Assembly: GCA_037043235.1 (NCBI GenBank)
Contig: JAWRVZ010000042.1
Coordinates: forward strand, 542,501-606,500
DNA from: Rhodeus uyekii
Lineage: Eukaryota; Chordata; Actinopteri; Cypriniformes; Acheilognathidae
DNA: 64,000 nt
Direction of reading: 5' to 3'
Shown: positions 45,901 to 57,100 of the stretch, piece by piece
Layout: each line of letters starts with the position of its first letter
Numbering within the stretch: position 1 is the first letter of the stretch
Translations under genes and position numbers: made by a program
The notes under the pieces: generated by a model
Database searches by the model: none
What the model saw: only the letters and a program-made list of their open reading frames with translations
Told to the model about the DNA's origin: nothing

Positions 45901-48900
45901 TCATCTCCTCCCGCCTAACCTCCTTGCCCAGCTGTTCTGGCATTGTTAGATTTCTGGAATTTCCCTCACACAGACATAAAACACCTCTAATATGAGGCGA
46001 GTCTCTGAGGACCTCTCTAAACACATCGCTGGGTTCTGCTGGCTGGCCAGCCATAAATTCACCAGCATCCCCATCATCAATCTCTGACTGATTTGGTCGC
46101 TGTATCCACAGCTGTGTTCATGCCCTGTATCTTTACACACGATTGATTTTCCACTTCCTCACATAGTGAAGAGTTATCTCCCACAGCGTGTCTGTAGCTC
46201 AGGTGGCAGAACATGCTCTTTAAGAGTGATTTTAGATTGATACATTTCAACATTTTGAAGAAAACGGGGTTGTGTAAATTTGTTGCCACGATACTACAGT
46301 GTTTGTCCATTATCGTAACCTTAACTTTGAGCAATAATAATACTAGTGTTATTAGCAAACTCCACTAATAAAAGTCATTTCTGTAATATTCTCCACAAAC
46401 TAGAGCTCCATTAATCACAGCCTCGAAATATTGGCAAACATAACCCAAACAGAAGAGGTATTACTCGATTTATCCACTGGAAAAATGTGTATTAAATCAA
46501 GGCTTTTGTTTCAGAGCCAGGCGCTTTCGTAAATACTCATCTAGACAGTCGCAGGCAGCGGCCATCAATATTGCAAACTTTAATAAAGTCTCATTTAGAA
46601 AGCACAAGCTGAACCTCTGAATGGATATGAATCATATCAGGGAGATCTGCCATCCAGAACACTGGCATAAGCATAGCAAACTAGACTTCAGATCATCATT
46701 TCTGTGTAATGAGTTTGTCTTGGGAGAATTATTCAAAGACATTCAGTCTGACGGACTGTCATAAGTGTTAATAAGAGAGATAACCAGTATTATAACTGAG
46801 GCACTTGATTAATTGGATGTTTTCTGTGATTCAAAACAAGGACGTCTTTCCTTTTCGTCACACTTTCCTTGGCCCAACCGCTGCACTCGGGTCCTGTTTA
46901 CTCCTCGTATTAAGATGTGTTTTGGTCGATCGGATCACAAGTGGACGGCTCTAAATACAGGCGTAAACAGGATCTAAAACGCTTTGAGCTTGTCCACTTT
47001 CTACTACTTAGTGTAAATAGTCATGTGGTCAAATGCATCCGAACAGCCACTAAAAGACCCTCTACTCTCCACCTGCTGACCTAATGCATAATCATTATGG
47101 GATGTGCCCTAGCCAGACGGGATTTAAACTTCATTGACTGGAGACCCAAGATTGGTACCAAGTACCAAGCACAAATGTTCTCTCCATTCATAATTTCTTA
47201 CACACACTCATAACGTTTGGCTGATCTTGCGGCTGTTAGAACAGAAACTAAAACTGCTGCTCTCCGTGTGTTTTCCTGTCGTCTCCGCTCACGTTCATAT
47301 GCAAATCATGGTAGCTTATTTCATCCATTCGACTGAAAAATCCCATACATTTATCCACTCATAGACCCTCCTCTTGAAGAAATAAGGACAATGGAAGAAA
47401 TGAAGTGGAAGAAATGAAGAAATGGTGGAAAATGGATAAAAGATGGATTAAAACACGGGAATGTGTCTGAATTCGCTCACAGTTCTGCAAAACATGATGT
47501 CATCGTCCAGTCCAGTTCTCATACAACAGTCAGATCAATAATATTGCTGAATAGTGGTAGATTCTGATTGGCTGTCAATGTTTTTATTAATCATAAGCTG
47601 GGAAAACAAATTCTGCAAGTGATTCCAACTATATTGTTTCTCTCCTCCATTATCATTTAAGTTGTAGTTTGGAATTGATTATTTAGAATGATTTTTAGAA
47701 CTATATCTTTGTCACCGTTACAATTATCGTTCTTGGTCTTAATACGCTTCTGAACATGTATGAAGTGCAATAATTGATTGATGTAATGTAAGAATACTCT
47801 GTTTTTCTGTTGCAGTTTGTTCCTCGGATTCTGGAGATCCGGCTCTGCTACAAACAACACTGCTCACCTCCAAATCTGGCATCCAACAGATCATTGAATG
47901 TTTTCATACAGGTGCCATGTCTGTTCTCAATGCATTTCATCGCTTCTATTTCCTCTCTTAATAATCTTAGTAGAACAACCTCTGACCCAACACAGAATCT
48001 CAAGGAAATCCTATCACTGCCCTCTTGCACTTGTTTGCAGGTACTGCACAGCTGAAACACATTCTCCTAAAGGAGGTGGACACAATCTTTGAATGCAAAC
48101 TCTGCCGCAGTCTCTTCCGTGGCCTTCCCAATCTGATCAAGCACAAGGAAATTTATTGTTTCACCCGAATTCCTGAACCTGAAGGTCAGTATGACATTGC
48201 CTTTCTGCTGTTCATCCTATTCCAAAAGACCAGTATTGAGTTTGCCATGAAATTGTTTTCATTTGCATATGGAAATAATTTGGTTATATTTTGGTGGCAT
48301 TTTTTTCTGCCTGTTCTGTTTATTTTCCAGCATCTAATTGTGTTTCATCTTATTTACTGTTTGTGCTACTGCACCTTTAAGATTTTTACATGTAAATTTG
48401 ATTGTTTAAACCAGGGGTCTCCAAACTTTTCAGCCCGAGGGCCGTATTAACTATCAAACAGCAGTTCGGGGGCCGACTACACACTTTAAACTATGCATAC
48501 TAACACATTTTTAATGGCATTAATAAGCGCTTGCAAAGATGCTTTACTGTATGCTGTTGACCAGCAAACATGGGTGATCCTGTTTTGGTTGTGATCAGAT
48601 TCAGACTGGGGCAAAATGAACAAAGCTAATTACTCAATTAAACTAAACCATGTCCTCCTTCACGGAGTCCCATGACCTTTTAACCCATTCACACACTTGT
48701 GTAATAGTGGGCCTCTTCATCCGCCTAGTAGACGTCAGGATCATGGTTCCCAGCTGCCATCCAGGTGTTCCACTCCTCTCGCTTCAGAACTTTGAACGGT
48801 TTTTGGGGCAATGGGGCGAATAGGTGACTGTGGCGAGAGGGGCGTGGTTCAGCGAGGTCTGCAGCGGGAGAGAGAGTCGGGAGACGAGCAGTGCGCAAGT

Positions 48901-50414
48901 AGATCAAGTGCAAATTGACAAACAGCTGTGTCTCATTGCAGTAACTGGCAGGAAGAGACCGGATATAAACAGCTGGGAAGTGAGAGATGGGGAGAAAGAC
49001 CCGGAACTAGTTGCATTTAGTTCACGGTCCAGTTCTCACTATTAACTAGTTGCATTTAGTTCACGGTGCCGTTCTCACTGTTAACATGTTACATTTAACT
49101 AGTCGCATTTAGTTTAGGGTGCAGTTGTCATAAGTGTTATAGTATATCTACATGGTGCTCAAACCATGATACGGTCCTGTTAACTAAGATCTAGTTCTGG
49201 TTTGTCTTCTAGACCCCTCTGGAGATGGCAAAAAAAGCATGAAAGAACTTATTGAAGCCATCTATCCCTGCTCTGATAAAGAAGAATACGTACTGAAATT
49301 TGAGCCTATTACCAGCAACCAGAATGCTGTTTACCAGTACCTGTCCAAAGAAGACGACCTGGCACCTTCATCCCAGAGTCCCAACCGCACCACCACAGAA
49401 TGCTGGATTCAACACTCTGAAAGACAGGAAATGCACACTGAGCAGGTCTGCTTGGAAGAAGAGGAGAACAATTGCATTGATGATGAAGATAAGAGAGAGA
49501 CCATGGACAAAGATGCTGATGTAAACAAGGAGCACCAGGATGCTGAAGAACCTGAGGAGCCAATGGAGATAGACCTGGCATCTTGCCTCCTCTGCAACAG
49601 GAAGTACAGGGTTCAAGGTCACCTTAGGAGACACCTGCAGACTGTTCACAAGATTGTATCCTCTGATTCCACAACCAACTCTACTGATCCTCCGTCCAAC
49701 TTCAAGAAAACAGTCAACGGTAAAGTTGACACTCCAGACACTAGTCCCATCTCCTCTTCTAACTCCCAGAGCCAGAAGAGCCCTAAGGAGGGCAAGGTGC
49801 CATCCAAGGCTGAATTCTCTGTGGGCTTTGACTTCAAGGCACGCTTCTGCAAGCTCTGCAAACGGACATTCAGCTCCGTGCAGAATCTGGAGAAACACGT
49901 CGAGCTGCACACAGACAATGGCACAAACTTCTTTGTCAAGTTTTACTGCTGCCCGCTCTGCCGCTACAAGACACGGCGCAAAAGAGACGTGCTACGCCAT
50001 CTCTCGGAGCTCCACAAGAAGAAGTCCTCCTACCTGAGCCGGATCTCGCAGTCACTGGAGAGCCACGCCGTCAAGAAGCCAGTGGAGGTCGTGTTGAACA
50101 AAGAAGCGGCGAAAGATCAAGGTCGACAAGAAGTGAAAGCCCACAACAACCACACTTCACCATATCCGACACGCAGGAACATGAAAACACCTGGCATAAT
50201 GCGCAACAAGACCTCGAAGACGGGCAAAGTAACCAATGCCAAAAAAATGAAGCCCAATAAACCAAAAGGGAGTGTCACTAAGAAATTTGTGTGCAATATC
50301 TGTGGACGGAGCTTTAAAAAGGCAAGGTACCTAGGTTTGCACAAGAGATGCCATCTAAAAACCACAGCAAGGAGCGCATGCATCAGAACAAGATCAAAGG
50401 TCATTCTTTGGTGA
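42907..50414 (+). CDS. znf800: zinc finger protein 800-like, 504 aa, 4 coding exons
   Basis: Exons: 42907-42979 (acceptor 42882, start ATG 42907), 47816-47911, 48041-48184, 49213-50414 (stop TGA 50412-50414), total 1515 nt in phase. Family landmarks: KSCQTD near the N-terminus; LLTSKSGIQQIIECF; LKHILLKEVDTIFECKLCRS; IEAIYPCSDKEEYVLKFEPI. Zinc-finger-like units: residues 75-97 (atypical), 229-250 (CLLC...H...H), 317-337 (CKLC), 351-372 (CPLC, with RRKRDVLRH) and 465-485 (CNIC). The end TRSKVILW parallels human TRSKALV. Human ZNF800 is 664 aa; two internal fingers between the FQYIS-type segment and the CLLC finger have no counterpart here. Probably a nuclear DNA-binding protein. A GTGAGT overlaps the stop, so a further exon is possible but not needed. 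Confidence 0.92.
43621..45930 (+). repeat. octamer-based minisatellite array, about 2.3 kb
   Basis: Built from 8-bp words CACTGCAT, CACCTCCT, GACCGCAT and CAGCTCCT, often in that order as a 32-bp unit, with CAACGCAT and CAACGTAT variants. It fills the middle of znf800 intron 1 and decays into CT-rich sequence toward 45.9 kb. Confidence 0.95.
45931..47815 (+). other. remainder of znf800 intron 1
   Basis: Complex-looking unique sequence with no exon seen. It includes ATTAATCACAGCC near 46412 and an octamer ATGCAAAT at 47299-47306, and may hold conserved non-coding elements. A tRNA-like stub (TGTAGCTCAGGTGGCAGA) lies at about 46192. Confidence 0.45.
48413..48700 (+). mobile_element. hAT-like fragment
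   Basis: Starts CAGGGGTCTCCAAACTTTTC, followed by GGGCCG-type sequence, a layout typical of Charlie/Tip100-like hAT ends. No matching right end was identified. In znf800 intron 3. Confidence 0.45.
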
Positions 50415-50721
50415 GTGTATCTCCTAAAGAGTCAACATGCCAAACCTTGGTGGGCTGCCTAGAGAGTCCAATAGAGTTCCTTGACTCTGAGTTGATTCCA
50501 GGAAAGAGTGTGATGTTAGCTTATTGCTAAGCTAACAGCTCAATACTAAAAATTTTCACATGCACAAAAAAAAAGCATGCAATTTTTCTTTTTTATTTGG
50601 CCAGAACATCTGAGAAGGCAAGTCACTTCATCACAGTACATTCTGCTATTGCCTATTTGGTAAAAATAAATGCATGCAACTCTGCTTTCACAGATGCATT
50701 TCATTTTACAGTTACATTTTA

Positions 50722-50873
50722 TATATTTGGCAGACCCTTTTTTTCCAAAGTGACTTGCATTGCATTCAAGAAACACATTGACATTCTAATCGGTTCTTGA
50801 TTTCCCTTGGATCGAACCCATGACCTTGGCATTGCAAGTGCCACGTTCCACTGTATGAGAAACAGGAAAGCTT
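50722..50873 (-). mobile_element. tRNA-derived SINE, copy 7
   Basis: Same family downstream of the znf800 stop, with several substitutions in the tRNA-like head. Confidence 0.75.
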
Positions 50874-53334
50874 TCAAAGCTTTTGCAATTGCATTGACAA
50901 AAAAAAACTAAATGCATGCAATTCTGCCTTTGAATTTGGCCACAACTTAGAATTCAGAATGTCGTAGTATTATCTACTTTCAAAATCAGCAGGTGTCTAC
51001 ATAGTCAGCTCACTAGGTTGTGTGCAGTTATTTCCTGTTCTAGCTTGTGCTCGTTCTGCCTCTGAACTGTGCGTTGCAGTGAGAGAGAGGAACTGTGCTT
51101 TGATTAGTGAATTGCTACCACAGCCTTGCTGCTAATGAATAAGAAAAATCCCAGGGTGGACTTCCAGCACAGAAGAATGAAGCATGGATGCCATAGCAAG
51201 GCCCTGGAAATGAGGCCGCACCGGTCTCACCTCGAGGCTTAAAGAGCCCTTGGGGTGCCGGTAGAGCGGTGAGGGGGGCTTCTTTAAGAAGCAATTAAGA
51301 TAACTCACCCGTGTCCTTGGAAACAGGGCTCGGCTCAGCCCGGCGGTATTAATCACGCCGCTCTGTCACAGGACCGGAGAGACAAGAGAAGCTCTCTGAT
51401 CTTCAAATAAGGGTGACAGAGTTGCCTTGGCTATCCATGACCATTCTTGACTTGCTTTTTTTCCCATTAATGCCTCATTTTCTCCCCGTGGTGGAAGTCC
51501 ATATGTCACTCTGACAGTTAGCAGTTCACTTGTTCCTTTGGGTCTTAGTCCTTGTGTTTGTCTCTGGGTTGCAGTAAGTTACATCTAACATGAAAACAGA
51601 TGAAGGCTGGATCGCCAGCTGCTCCCAGTCGACATGTGGCAGAGAGTTACTTAAACAATTAAGTTTTTTTGTGTGTCAGATAAACATGTATTATATTATA
51701 TTATGCTAAGTGTTGGTTAAGTTACTCTCAAAAAATTATTGTATTATTTATTACTTTCTAAACAATGCAAAGATGGACATAAAGTTGCTCTTTTAATTCT
51801 GTCAAATAAATGACTGAAAAATGAAGAGTAATCCCTTATTTTACTTTTATATTACAGTAATTAATTACGGTAGTAATGCATTATAACCAACACTGATTTT
51901 ATTATATTATCCGTGTTGTTTAACATTTCATTTTGATTGTGCATCTTTTACATTTAGATTGACTTTAAGTGAGCATTAGAAAATGGGAAAGGAAAAATAA
52001 TGTATTAATTCTGTTAACTATAATCTTTTGCAAATCTCAAAATGAGTTTTCACATGGTACATTTCTGAGGCGTCATGATAACGTTTTTGTGTCTCTTTCT
52101 AACTTTCTTGTCTCTCTTTATTAGATATTTTCTGACAGCAAACTGGACTTGCAGAGACGGTGGAAAGACATATTGGACAGTGAGAGAGAGAAAGAAAAGC
52201 CCAACCTTGAAAACGTTATTTTTTACAAAAACAGTGCTGTGTAAAAAGACTTTAAACTCTTAGGAGGGTGTAAGAAACCCTTGGAAATGTGTTTTTGGGC
52301 TTTTAGGAGCTTTTCCGTCGTCCCACACGCACATATTGGGGAATGTATGTCAATGTAACGGTACAGTATTTTCAGTTGCGCTCTATTATCCATTTATGAA
52401 GGGTTCTGACTGCTCTCGAATGTTAGAAGAAGCATATATGCTTTTCATTCCCCTGCTGCCATCAATACAATTTGACATTTCCTTCCAAAAACATCCAGAC
52501 GATTGTTCCTGGGTCCGGTTATAGTGAACAGGCCTCAGGCGGAGCTTCAGAACACACACGCTCTTGTCGAGAAGCACTGAAGTCCTGCAGACGGCCGCTG
52601 AACGCTGGCTATTCACACCCATCAGGCTCATTGGTATTCAGTGCAGTCGCGTGGGCGAAGATGTGGATGCCACGGAGAAGATGGCATGAACTCTGAGTTA
52701 TATTAAGGGATGTTTTATGTTTGAACAAGCACATGCTCTGGGGAAGATGAACAGTTGTCCTTGTGTAAACTGCAGGTTAAACGCTTTCCAAGAGCTCTTT
52801 TTAGTTGTGCCCTCCTGCAGTTCTTTGATTAATTCATCCGCTATCAGTTTTATATTCTTCTCATGTTATTTTTACATGGTTCATTTATCTATTCATATTT
52901 TACAAATAAAGTGAACAGGTCTTTAGAAACAATCACTGAGAAAATCTGTAGATCCAAGATTCTGGATAAAAGTTATACGTTCATTTTTTATTTTTCGTTC
53001 TTCTTTGTAATGACCAACAATAAACAGATCATTTACAGTAAGCACTGTTGTTGTTTTCTCCTTTAGGCTATTTGTTTCAAATAATTTACATAATAATTGA
53101 AGTTAAGTTCACGTTCTCATGTAATTACAGGTTTGGAAGCATTTTCTTTTTAATTTACACATAAATATATAACATTTCACTCTGATTCTAAATGCGTATA
53201 TAAATGTATTATTGATTATAGAAAGGTTAAAAGATTGTTTTTAATCCAAAAGAGTGCAGTAGTGAATTTTTGAGGTTCTGCTCAGTAATTTGGTCATCTG
53301 TCATAATTTGGAGAGTGAGCAAGTGTTATTTTTT

Positions 53335-53349
53335 CCACTAGAGGGCAAT
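53335..53349 (+). promoter_or_regulatory. CTCF-like motif
   Basis: CCACTAGAGGGCAAT, close to the CTCF core consensus, between znf800 and grm8. Confidence 0.5.
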
Positions 53350-53880
53350 AGTGCACTATTTATAAACCAGCCGTTGGAGCCAAAGCTGACATTTCCCAAC
53401 TTTCTTGAAATTCTTTTTTGTTTTTGGTCTTTGGAAGTGCAAGTTCAATTTAGTCAGATGTGGCTTTGATTAGTTGTAAATGGTGCGTCCAAAAATGGCT
53501 AAAATAATGACTGAGTCAATAGTATATAGACCATTGTATAGACCACTGAAGAGTGTTTGAAGCTACTTGTTTGCATTCAGACTCATGAAATAAATACAAT
53601 AAAATAATGTCATTTAGAGTACATACTTTACATCACACAGGATTATTAGCTGCTATTTTACTGAATTATCATTAAAACTGAAATACAGATTCTGTAGAAG
53701 GAAACTATATTGATAAAACAACGTTAGATTCTTATTTTCACATCCCTGCGTTTATTCTCTCCTTTATTCAACTATTTCTGCACGTCTGCATGTATGTTTT
53801 TGTGCACAAGAGTGGGTGGTTCCTTAATCGATCCTGTGCATGTTCCTTCAGAAATGCATGCTTCATTAAAGACTGCATGT

Positions 53881-53938
53881 GATGCACGAGAGAGAGACTG
53901 AATGTGTGTGTGTAAGAGAGAGAGAGAGAGAAAGAGAA

Positions 53939-53977
<39 letters not shown>

Positions 53978-54102
53978 AAGAGAGAATGTGTGCGTGTGTA
54001 TGAGATAGAGAGAGAGAGAGAGAATGTGTGCGTGTGTGTGAGAGAGAGAGGGAGAGAAAGAGAGAGAGTGTGTGCGTGTGTATGAGAGAGAGAGAGAGAG
54101 AG
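53881..54102 (+). repeat. compound (GA)n/(GT)n microsatellite abutting the retrotransposon 3' end
   Basis: GA and GT blocks end in an uninterrupted GA run directly followed by TTTATAAAATC, the complement of the retrotransposon's last bases. Confidence 0.92.
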
Positions 54103-54176
54103 TTTATAAAATCTTTAATCAATGGAGTTTAAAAAACACCAGTAAAACAAAACAAAAAACAATTATTCAAAAAGAA

Positions 54177-57100
54177 TCACCCACTGTTTACACACCACTT
54201 ACGCATAAAATCAACCATGTTTCCAGTACTGTTAAAAAACACACACTCAACTCTGATTCTGGATTCAACCAACGCCGTAAACATTCTGATCACATCAACC
54301 ATTCGTCCTTCAAGAGCCAGTCTACAGGTCTTCCAAATGGCTAGTTTTGCTTGCCCAAGTATAAAATTAGCCACAGTGCATCTTTCTTTGTTTGCTTTGG
54401 AATATTTACATCCAAAGATAAAAATAACTTGGTTAAAATCAAAACCCAGTCCTGTCACAGTTCTCTCCAGCAGCGCGAAAAGTGGGACCAACCTCGGACA
54501 TTCAATAAAAACATGAAAAACAGTTTCGTTACTGTTACAGAAAAGACACACTGGTAAAACATTTAGGTTGAATCTGGAAACAAACACGTTAGTGGCGAGC
54601 ACACAGTGCAGTATTCTCCACTGGAGATCCCCTGAGCGCTTGGGAAGAGGGCTTTTATAAAACAGCCTCCAGGAAGGGAGAATATGGTCTGCAACTGCGA
54701 GCTTTTCTCTCCATTTCGTATCATGTCTTACATGAAGATCGTTAAAATAAGCAGTTTTTACACAGACTTGATATAGCTCTTTCTTCCCCGCTGTTTGAAA
54801 AATTAGCTCTTCTAATCTCTCCAATTGTAATAATTTTCCAACTTGGTTGGTTTCAGAGGAAACTTTAGGTGACACACTTAATTCAGGGAAGGAGACCTGT
54901 AAAGGCCCTCCCTCCAAAGAATGGTTTAAAAACTGTAAAAGAGGAAGAGGAAAGGCAGACTTCAGTCCTAAAAGCAAATGCTCCACCACTCTCACAGACC
55001 TTACTTCGACCTGTCTAGCAATCTCTTCTGCTGATCTCCACTCTTTTGAGTCCAAGTCAATCAAGTGTCTGACTTTAGTAAAACCTTTCCTCATGCATTG
55101 CAGAGCAATGTTGTTAAACACACAAACATTCCCTAAAAAAGGATTAAAAAACAATGGTTCATCTATCCCATAATGATCATTTTCTGACCTGGACACTTTA
55201 AACACATTCCAAGATTTTAAAACTGATGCATAAAAATTAAGACCAGACGTAACCCTTCCATTAAAAGGTGCCATTAAGAACAGTTGCTTGTCAAGCTCAA
55301 TGCCACACAGCGATCGCAATAACGTGAGTCCAAATGACACCCAGGGGACAAACTCTGTAGAAAAAAGCAGTTTTTGGGCAGATTTTAGTCTCAGAGCTCT
55401 GACTTTGGCTGTTAGTTCAATTAGTCCTTGTCCTCCTTCATTAACTGGCAAGTATAAAATTCCAGGAGGAAGCCAGTGGAAACCATCCCAGAAAAAGTCA
55501 ACAAAAACCTTTTGTAGTTTTTGTAGCAAGTCTCCCGGAGGATCAATAACAGTCAGACGATGCCACAGCATAGATGCTGCTAGATTGTTCACCACAAGGA
55601 CTCTCCCTCTATAGGACACTCGGGGAAGGATCCATCTCCATTTCTGTAGGCGTCCAGCCACCTTTTCATAGAGGCCTTCCCAGTTCTTCAGCATGTATTG
55701 TTCTGTTCCCAGAAAGACCCCCAACACTTTAAACCCCTCTGAACTCCAGGGGCAGCGCTGAGGAAGCCTGGGAACGCTTTCTTCCTCCCACTGGCCTAGA
55801 AGCAATGATGAGCTTTTTCCCCAGTTAATTCGAGCTGAGGAAGCTTTTTGATAAGCCTCAAGAGCCGCTTCCAAGCTGAAAACATCTTCGTTGGATCGGA
55901 TCACAACAGTGACATCGTCAGCGTAAGCGCTGAGTTTTACAGTCACCGTCTCTGAAGAAGAAACATCCACCGTTGAAATCCCACGCAGTTGACGCCTTAA
56001 AACAGTCAGTAATGGTTCGATGGCAATGGCGTATAAAATGCCTGACATACTGCATCCTTGCCGTATGCCTCTGCTCACTAAAAAAGGTCTTGACAATGAA
56101 CCATTGATTTTTAAAATACTGTATATATCAGCATATAATAATTTAACGTAGGAAATAAATAAAGGACCAAATCCAAAAGCTTCAAAACATTTAAAAAGAA
56201 AGTCATGATCTACACGATCAAAAGCCTTTTCCTGGTCCAAAGATAAAAACCCTACATTAAGATTTTTGCCTCTGGCAAATGAAATCAAATCACGAACCAG
56301 AAACAAATTGTCAAATATTGTACGGTTCGGAATACAATATGACTGGTCTGCGTGAATTATTGTTGATATATACAGTTTTAGTCTATTAGTTAAGGCTTTG
56401 GAGAAGATCTTGTAATCCACTCCAAGCAGAGACACTGGTCGCCAGTTCCTTATGTCAGCAAGATCCCCCTTCTTGGGCAGCAAGGTGATCACTGCTCTCC
56501 GCAGACTCAATGGTAGGCGTCCACTATCAAAGCACTCTAAAAACACTGAGAACAAGTCTTCACCAATGACTGGCCAAAACTGTTTATAAAACTCTGCAGT
56601 TAAACCATCCAAACCCGGGACTTTTCCTGAAGACATGTCTTTGATAGCAGCAGTCAGTTCCTCCATCAGCAAAGGCTGATCGAGTCTGGAGTGCTCTCTC
56701 TCCGTCAGATGAGGCAGATCCTGAAGAAGTGTTTCTGCTGTTTCTCCATCACATGCTTCTGCTGTGTAAAGACTTTCATAAAAACTCAGTGCATGTGTGA
56801 TTATCTCATGTTCATCCGTTGTTTCACCTCCTCCTGGAAGTTTCAGACGTCTTAAAATTTTCCTATTGTCAACTTTCTTTTCAAGGTTGAAAAAGAATGA
56901 TGTTGGAGCATCCATGCAATTAAAAGACGTGAACCTCGAACGAACCAGAGTCTCTTTAGCTCTCTCTTCCAGGAGATTATGGAGAAGAATTTTCCTTGTC
57001 TCCAAAACTTCACCAGTACTTCCATCAGACTCTTCAATGTCAAACTGCAAAATGTCTTGCTCAAGTTGTTTCATTTTATTCTCAAGATTGTTCTTGTTGT

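Larger units (their letters stand above)
50415..54102. other. znf800 3' UTR and intergenic stretch
   Basis: AATAAA at 50665-50670 is the nearest poly(A) signal after the znf800 stop. SINE copy 7 follows. The block 51110-51430 is higher in complexity and GC with several TAAT cores and may be a conserved element. Nothing else coding was seen. The stretch ends in the GT/GA microsatellite. Confidence 0.5.

Noticed and set aside
45632..45949. Ser/His/Leu-rich frames at the end of the octamer array
   Set aside because: Translation of CT-rich tandem repeat.
49368..49910. 180-codon antisense frame in znf800
   Set aside because: Shadow of the zinc-finger exon.
50405..50420. Additional znf800 exon after GTGAGT overlapping the stop
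   Set aside because: The C-terminus already parallels human ZNF800 (TRSK then three to four residues); no downstream exon was recognised.
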